A stretch of 64,000 bases of DNA from an uncultured Bacilli bacterium (GTDB lineage: Bacteria > Bacillota_I > Bacilli_A > RFN20 > CAG-826). The position numbers and the translations under genes are program-made. Under the pieces are notes generated by a model. That model made no database searches. It saw only the letters and a list, made by a program, of their open reading frames with translations, and was not told the origin of the DNA. Positions 58,681 to 64,000 of this stretch are shown here, piece after piece. The stretch lies in NCBI GenBank assembly GCA_944363525.1, contig CALVUF010000002.1, forward strand, positions 186,001 through 250,000, given 5' to 3'. Each line of letters starts with the position of its first letter. Positions within the stretch are counted from its first letter, which is position 1.

Positions 58681-59742
58681 ATGGATATCGAACTGTTTGA
58701 CTTTGCTTTGCCCGAGGAATTGATCGCCCAATCGCCCTTAAAGCAACGGGACGAATCCCGCCTCATGGTCATCGACCGCGAACATCAGACCATCGAGCAT
58801 AAGAAGTTTAAGGACATCATCGATTATTTGGTCCCGGGGGATGTTTTGGTCCGGAACAACACCAAGGTCATCCCGGCCCGCCTAATCGGCACCAAGGTCG
58901 AGACCGGCGGTCATTGCGAGGTCCTGCTTTTAAAGCAACTTCCGGAAAAGGATACCTGGGAATGTCTTGTCGGTGGGGCCCATTCGGTTAAGGTCGGGAG
59001 CAACGTCACCTTTGGCGATGGCTCGTTGACTTGTACCTGCGTCAAGGTCTTGCCCGAAGGGATCCGCCATATGCAGTTCCATTACCAAGGGATATTCCTA
59101 GAGGTTCTGGAACGGCTTGGCAAAATGCCCTTGCCGCCTTATATCAAGAAGCAGGTTGAGGACAATAACGATTACCAAACCGTCTATGCCAAAGTTCCCG
59201 GCAGCGCCGCCGCCCCGACGGCGGGTTTCCATTTCACCCCTGAGCTATTCGAGAAAATCAAAGCCAAGGGGGTTGAGGTGGTGGACATCACCCTAAATAT
59301 TGGTTTAGGCACCTTCCGGCCGGTTAAGGTCAAGGACACTAAAGACCACCATATGCATACTGAGCTATGCGAGATCGATGAGTTGGCGGCGGCCCTCTTG
59401 AATAAAGCCAAAGCCGAAGGCCGGCGGATCATCGCCGTCGGGACGACCTCGGTTAGAACCTTAGAAGCGATATATGGCAAATATGGGGAATTTAGGGCCG
59501 CCAAAGAGAACACTTCGATTTTCATTTCGCCCGGTTATGAATACAAGGCAGTCGATGCCCTCATCACCAACTTCCACCTGCCGAAGTCGACTCTGGTCAT
59601 GCTGGTCTCGGCCTTTATGGGGCGGCAGTGGACACTCCATTGCTACGAAGAGGCCATTAAGGAGAAATACCGTTTCTTCTCCTTTGGCGATTCGATGTTC
59701 ATCTACGGGAAGTTCGATTATTCGAAAGCCATGGATTTATGA
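58681..59742 (+). CDS. queA: S-adenosylmethionine:tRNA ribosyltransferase-isomerase
   Basis: QueA transfers and isomerises the ribose of SAM onto preQ1-modified tRNA to give epoxyqueuosine. It is 353 residues, with the typical opening [43 protein letters not shown] and TTSVRTLE are present, and the C-terminal [18 protein letters not shown] is intact. It starts 3 bp after tgt and overlaps queH by ATGA. Confidence 0.97.
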   Translation: MDIELFDFALPEELIAQSPLKQRDESRLMVIDREHQTIEHKKFKDIIDYLVPGDVLVRNNTKVIPARLIGTKVETGGHCEVLLLKQLPEKDTWECLVGGAHSVKVGSNVTFGDGSLTCTCVKVLPEGIRHMQFHYQGIFLEVLERLGKMPLPPYIKKQVEDNNDYQTVYAKVPGSAAAPTAGFHFTPELFEKIKAKGVEVVDITLNIGLGTFRPVKVKDTKDHHMHTELCEIDELAAALLNKAKAEGRRIIAVGTTSVRTLEAIYGKYGEFRAAKENTSIFISPGYEYKAVDALITNFHLPKSTLVMLVSAFMGRQWTLHCYEEAIKEKYRFFSFGDSMFIYGKFDYSKAMDL

Positions 59743-60389
59743 TCGAAGGGAATAAGAAGACCCGTTATTACGATTTCGGGGAAGCGGTCATCGCCTCTTT
59801 GCATGGGGAAAGGAAGAAACTGCTTTTCCACGTCTGCTGCGGTCCCTGCGCCTGTTTCCCCTTAACTTATCTCTGCCCCCATTTCGACGCCACCATATAT
59901 TACTGCAATCCCAATATCTATCCCTCTGAGGAGTATGAAAGACGATTAGGGGAGCTGAAAAAGCTGTTGGCATACCTTAAACGGGACTATGGCTTTGAGA
60001 TCGAATTGGTCGTCCCGCCTTATGACCCCGAGGCTTATAACGAGTTCATTAAGCCCTATGAGCATTTGCCTGAGGGGAGTGAGCGGTGCCATCATTGCTA
60101 TGAATATCGGATGGACGAGGCTTACCAATACGCCGAGGACCATCATTTCGATTACTTCACGACCGTCATGACCGTCTCCCGTCAGAAGTCGAGCGTTGTC
60201 TTAAACGAAGTGGGGCGGAAGCTGGAACTCAAGCACCCCTCCGTCCCTTATCTCTACACCGATTTCAAAAAGAAAGACGGGGCCTTAACGGGCGTCAAAA
60301 TCCGCGACCATTATGGCTTATATAACCAGCAATACTGCGGTTGCCGGGCCTCTTACAACGAATACCTAAAACGGAAGGAAAAGCTCTGA
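59739..60389 (+). CDS. queH: Epoxyqueuosine reductase QueH
   Basis: QueH (DUF208) reduces epoxyqueuosine to queuosine in tRNA. The 216-residue protein has the cluster-binding Cys motifs [24 protein letters not shown] and [13 protein letters not shown]. It replaces the cobalamin-dependent QueG, as common in anaerobic Bacillota. It closes the queT-tgt-queA-queH operon and is translationally coupled to queA. Confidence 0.95.
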   Translation: MIEGNKKTRYYDFGEAVIASLHGERKKLLFHVCCGPCACFPLTYLCPHFDATIYYCNPNIYPSEEYERRLGELKKLLAYLKRDYGFEIELVVPPYDPEAYNEFIKPYEHLPEGSERCHHCYEYRMDEAYQYAEDHHFDYFTTVMTVSRQKSSVVLNEVGRKLELKHPSVPYLYTDFKKKDGALTGVKIRDHYGLYNQQYCGCRASYNEYLKRKEKL

Positions 60390-60450
60390 TTTGCACCTTT
60401 TACCAAAGAAGAGGGTGCAAATCTGCACCTAGGAAACTAGGAAAAGTGCA
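60388..60450. repeat. Inverted repeat and GTGCA sites after queH
   Basis: GATTTGCACC (60388-60397) and GGTGCAAATC (60414-60423) are perfect 10-bp arms. Further TGCAC (60424-60428) and GTGCA (60446-60450) half-sites follow. There is no T-run, so this is unlikely to be only a terminator. It lies just upstream of the HTH gene at 60498. Confidence 0.6.
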
Positions 60451-60497
60451 AAATAACAACTTTTCTTTATTGAATGGTACTTTAATGCTATTGTTGA

Positions 60498-61016
60498 ATG
60501 GTGGATAACGCCCTTAAACCGCTCCGGAAATCTAAGTGGCTGACCCAACGCCAGGCCGCCGAGCTTTTAGGCGTTTCGTTACGTTGCTACCAAGCCTACG
60601 AGAACGAGGTGGCCAAGTGGGGGACAAGGAAATGCCAATGGATGGTTTGTTTCCTGGAAAACTATTCCCCAATCGAGGAGAACAAGGGAATTCTGTCTTT
60701 AGAGCAGATTCGGCAGATAGTCAGCCAGGTCGTATGCGATAAAGACATCGATTTTGTCTACTTATTCGGCTCCTATGCCCAAGGCAAGGCGAATGATCTA
60801 AGCGGCGTCGACCTTCTGATCGATTTCCCAATCATCGGATTGAAATTCTATGGGCTCATCGAGGGACTTAGAGTTTCCCCCCATAAGGTGGTTGACCTCT
60901 TGAGAATTAAAGATCTGCTGGATAACGAACCCCTCCTTCGCAACGTCTTGAAGGATGGGATCAAGGTCTACCAAAGGGTTGGTTTTCCTCCCGATTCGCC
61001 GATCAATAAAAAATAA
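60498..61016 (+). CDS. HTH-nucleotidyltransferase (MNT-like) fusion, altered active site
   Basis: A 172-residue protein. Residues about 8-50 are a Cro-type HTH (LTQRQAAELLGVSLRCYQAYE). Residues about 68-165 are a minimal nucleotidyltransferase (MNT) domain: GSYAQGKANDLSGVDLLID and a late Asp in HKVVDLLRI. The usual catalytic pair SDxD is changed to SGVD (Gly103, Asp105), so transfer activity may be lost or reduced. No HEPN partner gene is adjacent. There is no ribosome site; TTTAAT lies 11 nt before the ATG. GTGCA-type sites flank the gene on both sides and may be its operators. Confidence 0.75.
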   Translation: MVDNALKPLRKSKWLTQRQAAELLGVSLRCYQAYENEVAKWGTRKCQWMVCFLENYSPIEENKGILSLEQIRQIVSQVVCDKDIDFVYLFGSYAQGKANDLSGVDLLIDFPIIGLKFYGLIEGLRVSPHKVVDLLRIKDLLDNEPLLRNVLKDGIKVYQRVGFPPDSPINKK

Positions 61017-61026
61017 GTTCGAATAA

Positions 61027-61055
61027 TTAATATTTGTGCATAATGCACATATAAT
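61027..61055 (+). promoter_or_regulatory. Promoter with TGTGCAT-A-ATGCACA palindrome
   Basis: TTAATA (61027-61032), 17 bp, TATAAT (61050-61055). The perfect 15-bp palindrome TGTGCATAATGCACA fills 61035-61049. It may be an upstream promoter of the ribosomal operon or part of the HTH-MNT regulon. Confidence 0.5.
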
Positions 61056-61149
61056 CAAAATTCCTTTGATGCCATCGAAACTATTTTTCGCTCTTTGACG
61101 GTTGACGGGGAAAACACAAGATTAATGCCGATAAAATCTCAAACTTTTT

Positions 61150-61178
61150 GTTGACCTCTCGCCCCCATACGCGTACCC
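61150..61178 (+). promoter_or_regulatory. Promoter of the S10 ribosomal operon
   Basis: TTGACC (61150-61155), 17 bp, TACCCT (61173-61178). It lies just upstream of the structured leader. Confidence 0.65.
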
Positions 61179-61184
61179 TTGTAC

Positions 61185-61300
61185 ACGCTAGCGCTTGCGA
61201 TGAAGAGCGAGGTTGCTGACACACCTACAGGCGTTGTCATGAAAGGTGGTCAGGGAATTCGCCCCGAGCAAACGCTAGAAGCCTGAAATACCATTGGAGG
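61185..61300 (+). promoter_or_regulatory. Ribosomal S10-operon leader (L4-leader-like)
   Basis: A GC-rich leader with outer pairing CTAGCG (61187-61192) with CGCTAG (61274-61279) and inner stems including GGTGGTC and GGGGCGAA-type elements. The stretch GACACACCTACAGGCGTTGTC looks like the Bacillota L4/S10 leader, where ribosomal protein L4 binds and represses the operon. Assignment is from memory of that leader and position. Confidence 0.55.
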
Positions 61301-61307
61301 AACAGAA

Positions 61308-61619
61308 ATGGCAAAAGAAAAAGCGATCCGCGTTCGCTTGCTCGCCTACGACCACAAGATCCTCGACCTCTGCGTCGAGAAGATCCTCAACGTCGCCGAG
61401 AAAACCGGAGCCGGCGTCAAGGGCCCAATCCCCTTGCCGACCGAGAAACAGGTCTACACGATCTTACGCGCTACCTTCAGATACAAGGATTCGCGTGAAC
61501 AGTTCGAGATTCGGACCCACAAGAGATTGATTTATATCACCCACCCGCAGAAAGGGACCATCGATGCGCTTCGCAACCTCGATCTCCCGAGCGGCGTCGA
61601 GATCGACATTAAGTTATAA
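61308..61619 (+). CDS. rpsJ: 30S ribosomal protein S10
   Basis: S10 sits in the 30S head and also acts as NusE in antitermination. It is 103 residues, with [17 protein letters not shown] and the conserved [17 protein letters not shown] region. GGAGG lies 8 nt before the ATG. First gene of the operon. Confidence 0.98.
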   Translation: MAKEKAIRVRLLAYDHKILDLCVEKILNVAEKTGAGVKGPIPLPTEKQVYTILRATFRYKDSREQFEIRTHKRLIYITHPQKGTIDALRNLDLPSGVEIDIKL

Positions 61620-61633
61620 GGAGGACCTGATCA

Positions 61634-62353
61634 ATGAAATCCATCATCGGAAGGAAAATGGGCATGACCGAGGTCTTCGCCGCCGACGGGACCATGTACC
61701 CGGTCACCGTCGTCGAAGTCCTTCCCAACGTCGTCATCGCCAAGAAGACGAAAGAGAAAGATGGCTATGAGGCCATCGTCGTCGGCTATGAGGATAAGGC
61801 CGAGCGCCACCTCAACAAAGCCGAGAAGGGCATCTACAAGAAAGCCGGCGTCGCCACCAAGGAAGCCATGTACGAGCTCAAGGGCGACGAGGTCTACGCC
61901 AAGAACGTCGGCGAGACCCTGACCGCCGATCTGTTCAAGACCGGCGAGGTCATCGACGTCATCGGCCATAACAAAGGCCATGGCTACTCCGGCACCATCA
62001 AGAAGTACCATCACCACATCGGCCCGAAAGGCCATGGGTCCGGCTACCACCGCCAGATCGGCTCCCTTGCCAACAACGGCCGTGACAACAACCGGGTCAT
62101 CCCGGGCAAGAAGATGTCCGGCCACTGGGGCCCGGAGCAGGTGACCATCCAAAACGTCACCATCGTCGAGAGCAACCCTGAGAAGGGCTACATCCTCGTC
62201 AAAGGCGGCCTCCCGGGGCCGAAGAAGGCGATCGTCATGCTCCGCTCGCCGGTCCGCAAGCAATTCAAGACTCCGTCGGTCAAGGAAATCCTCGACGTCG
62301 CGGCTAAGGAAGCCGCCGCCAAGGCCGCCACGGAAGAGAAGAAAGGAGAATAA
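61634..62353 (+). CDS. rplC: 50S ribosomal protein L3
   Basis: L3 lines the peptidyl-transferase region of the 50S subunit. It is 239 residues. The opening is IIGRKMGMTEVF, with the central HGSGYHRQIGS and the MSGHWGPEQVTIQN segment. The C-terminus is a short Ala/Lys-rich tail (KEAAAKAATEEKKGE) longer than in many homologues. AAGGAGG is upstream. Confidence 0.98.
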   Translation: MKSIIGRKMGMTEVFAADGTMYPVTVVEVLPNVVIAKKTKEKDGYEAIVVGYEDKAERHLNKAEKGIYKKAGVATKEAMYELKGDEVYAKNVGETLTADLFKTGEVIDVIGHNKGHGYSGTIKKYHHHIGPKGHGSGYHRQIGSLANNGRDNNRVIPGKKMSGHWGPEQVTIQNVTIVESNPEKGYILVKGGLPGPKKAIVMLRSPVRKQFKTPSVKEILDVAAKEAAAKAATEEKKGE

Positions 62354-62358
62354 CAACC

Positions 62359-62994
62359 ATGGCTGAAAAGAAAATCAGCTTGAAGGTGGTCAATCTCAAA
62401 GGCGAAGCCGCCGGCGAGATCGAAGTCTCCGCCTCGGTGTTCGGGGTCGAAGCCAACCAGCAGGTCATCAAAGACGCCGTCACCGTTTACCAAGCCAATC
62501 TCCGCCAAGCCACGGCGAAGACCAAGAAACGCCACGAAGTCCACGGTACCAACAAGAAGCCGTGGAGGCAAAAGGGCACCGGCCGGGCCCGCGCGGGCGA
62601 CTGCAAGTCCCCGATCTGGGTCGGCGGCGGCACCGTCTTCGGGCCGGATGGGAATCAGAACTACAAGCTCTCCCAGAACAAGAAAGCCCATAACCTCGCC
62701 CTCAAAGGCGTCCTCTCCGAGAAAGTGGCCCACGGCCTGATCGTCGTCGATTCGCTTAAACTCGACACCGCCTCGACCAAAGCCTTCGCTTCCTGCTTGG
62801 AAGCCATCAAGGCCGAGGGCAAGACCCTGGTCGTCTTCGGGGAAGAGAACGACAACCTCGTCCTCTCGGCCCGGAACCTAGCGAACGTTGAGCTCGCCGA
62901 GATCACTAACGTCTCGGTCTACGATGTCCTCAACAACACCAACCTCGTCATCAGCAAAGATGACATCAAGAAAATCGAGGAGGCCCTGAAGTAA
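62359..62994 (+). CDS. rplD: 50S ribosomal protein L4
   Basis: L4 lines the exit tunnel and in many Bacillota represses its own operon through the leader RNA. It is 211 residues. The extended loop [19 protein letters not shown] is intact. It starts 5 bp after rplC. Confidence 0.97.
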   Translation: MAEKKISLKVVNLKGEAAGEIEVSASVFGVEANQQVIKDAVTVYQANLRQATAKTKKRHEVHGTNKKPWRQKGTGRARAGDCKSPIWVGGGTVFGPDGNQNYKLSQNKKAHNLALKGVLSEKVAHGLIVVDSLKLDTASTKAFASCLEAIKAEGKTLVVFGEENDNLVLSARNLANVELAEITNVSVYDVLNNTNLVISKDDIKKIEEALK

Positions 62995-62995
62995 T

Positions 62996-63397
62996 ATGGC
63001 TGAGGAAAAGAAAGTCGAAGCGGTCGAAGAAACCGCCAAGCCGGCAAAGAAGAAGGCCGCCAAGAAAGAGGAGGTTAAGGCTCCGGCCCACACCTTCGCC
63101 AAAGCGACCCATCATGACTTCGAAGTCATCGTCGCCCCCCACATCACCGAAAAGACCATGGCGCTTATGCAAAACGCCAACAAGGTCACGATCAAAGTCG
63201 CCGACAAGGCCAACAAGATCGAAATCAAGGATGCTTTCCAGCGCATCTTCCAGGTCAAGGTCACCGACGTCAAGGTCATCAACCAGCGCGCCAAGGAAAC
63301 GACCCGCGGCTCCCGCTACAAGGGGACCATCTCCGGCTATAAGAAAGCCGTGGTCACCATCGCCGAAGGGGAAGCCATCGACCTGTTCAAGGAGTAG
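62996..63397 (+). CDS. rplW: 50S ribosomal protein L23 with N-terminal extension
   Basis: L23 surrounds the tunnel exit and docks trigger factor and SRP. The normal domain starts near residue 38 (FEVIVAPHITEKTMALMQ). An extra Lys/Ala/Glu-rich segment of about 37 residues precedes it. GAGGAGG is 10-15 nt upstream of the ATG, which lies 1 bp after the rplD stop. Confidence 0.96.
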   Translation: MAEEKKVEAVEETAKPAKKKAAKKEEVKAPAHTFAKATHHDFEVIVAPHITEKTMALMQNANKVTIKVADKANKIEIKDAFQRIFQVKVTDVKVINQRAKETTRGSRYKGTISGYKKAVVTIAEGEAIDLFKE

Positions 63398-63461
63398 GCA
63401 CACCCGTCTCTATATCTATTAAGGATATAAAGACAAAGAATCCAATATAGGAGAAAGAAAA

Positions 63462-64000
63462 ATGGCAATCAGAACTTACCGTCCGTACACCAAGTCGCGC
63501 CGGTCCATGACCAACTCGACCTTCGCGGACATCACCAAGACCTCTCCTGAAAAGAGCCTCCTCGCCCCGAAGAAACATACGGGCGGGCGCAACAATCAGG
63601 GCAAGATCACCTGCCGCCACATCGGCGGGGGCAACAAGAACCGTTACCGCATCATCGACTTCCGGCGCCGCAAAGACGGCATCCCGGCCACGGTCAAGGC
63701 GATCGAATACGATCCGAACCGGAACGCCAACATCGCCCTCATTTGCTACGCCGATGGCGAGAAAGCCTACATCATCGAGCCGAAGGGCTTGAAAGTCGGC
63801 GACTCCGTCATCTCCGGCGCCGCCACCGACATCAAGGTCGGCAACTGCTGCGAGCTCCAGAACATCCCCGAAGGTACCTTCGTCCATAACCTCGAGCTCC
63901 AGCCGGGCAAAGGCGCCCAGATGTGCCGGGCGGCCGGCACCTCGGCTCAGGTCCTCGGCTTAGATGGCAATTACGTCATCGTCCGCCTCGCCTCGAGCGA
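63462..64000 (+). CDS. rplB: 50S ribosomal protein L2 (3' partial)
   Basis: L2 helps subunit association and peptidyl transfer. The first 179 codons are present, with [25 protein letters not shown] and [17 protein letters not shown]. The window ends before the C-terminal histidine region. AGGAGA is the ribosome site. The 64-bp gap after rplW holds a small hairpin, TATATC/GATATA. Confidence 0.98.
   Translation, partial: MAIRTYRPYTKSRRSMTNSTFADITKTSPEKSLLAPKKHTGGRNNQGKITCRHIGGGNKNRYRIIDFRRRKDGIPATVKAIEYDPNRNANIALICYADGEKAYIIEPKGLKVGDSVISGAATDIKVGNCCELQNIPEGTFVHNLELQPGKGAQMCRAAGTSAQVLGLDGNYVIVRLASS

Noticed and set aside
61631-62356. A 241-codon open frame antisense to rplC
   Set aside because: It mirrors a GC-rich highly expressed gene, is Asp/Leu/Val low-complexity in the manner of antisense shadows, and has no independent ribosome site or homology.

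Overview
The window is a gene-dense bacterial chromosome segment. It begins inside secA and ends inside rplB. Gene content points to an anaerobic, low-biosynthesis member of the Bacillota, probably an uncultured gut lineage on the Bacilli/Erysipelotrichia-Mollicutes side. The evidence is the class III ribonucleotide reductase, YitT, DtxR-type and YolD families, AGGAGG ribosome sites, Ser-rich lipoproteins, and a nuclease/ABC-transporter cluster that otherwise recalls mycoplasmas. UGA is a stop codon: an RF2 gene with its programmed frameshift is present and many genes end in TGA. Core genes are rich in GCC/GGC/CGG/ATC codons. Two AT-richer stretches (about 8.98-12.5 kb and 14.4-15.9 kb) look acquired.

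Layout: 1-7.0 kb is a secA-prfB-yitT-uvrB-HAD operon with overlapping genes. 7.1-8.9 kb holds secG, folD and a ThyX-like gene. 9.0-12.5 kb is an accessory block of two HTH proteins and one unknown protein next to tRNA-Ala(CGC). 12.8-16.3 kb has a Y-family polymerase/YolD pair, a tyrosine-rich small protein and a probable DUF3990 toxin-antitoxin pair. 16.3-23.3 kb has an M29 aminopeptidase, two related membrane proteins and the anaerobic RNR set (nrdG, trxB, nrdD). 23.6-37.7 kb is mixed: cvpA, mscL, a phosphatase-Nudix fusion, a RimK-like ligase, an NAD synthetase carrying a Phd/YefM-like N-terminus, GtrA, a lipoprotein, a DtxR-family regulator and two flavoproteins.

38.1-54.2 kb is a long minus-strand cluster: two RDD-type membrane proteins, a large signal-peptide membrane protein, a MalK-like ATPase with an insertion of about 270 residues, two permeases, two solute-binding lipoproteins, a lipoprotein with a staphylococcal-nuclease domain, a zinc-ribbon membrane protein and a repeat-containing lipoprotein. 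Its gene content matches the mycoplasma membrane-nuclease/ABC operons (MG186-MG189 type, from memory). It is read here as a surface system that degrades nucleic acid and imports the products; this is the most interesting system in the window.

54.2-61.0 kb has prs, a candidate small RNA, a queuosine-salvage operon (candidate preQ1 riboswitch, queT, tgt, queA, queH) and an HTH-nucleotidyltransferase gene flanked by GTGCA motifs. 61.1 kb onward is the S10 ribosomal-protein operon with a structured leader.

A theme across the window is transcription without a leader. At a dozen genes without a Shine-Dalgarno sequence, a TATAAT-like hexamer ends only 6-9 nt before the ATG, several with a -35 hexamer exactly 17 bp upstream.
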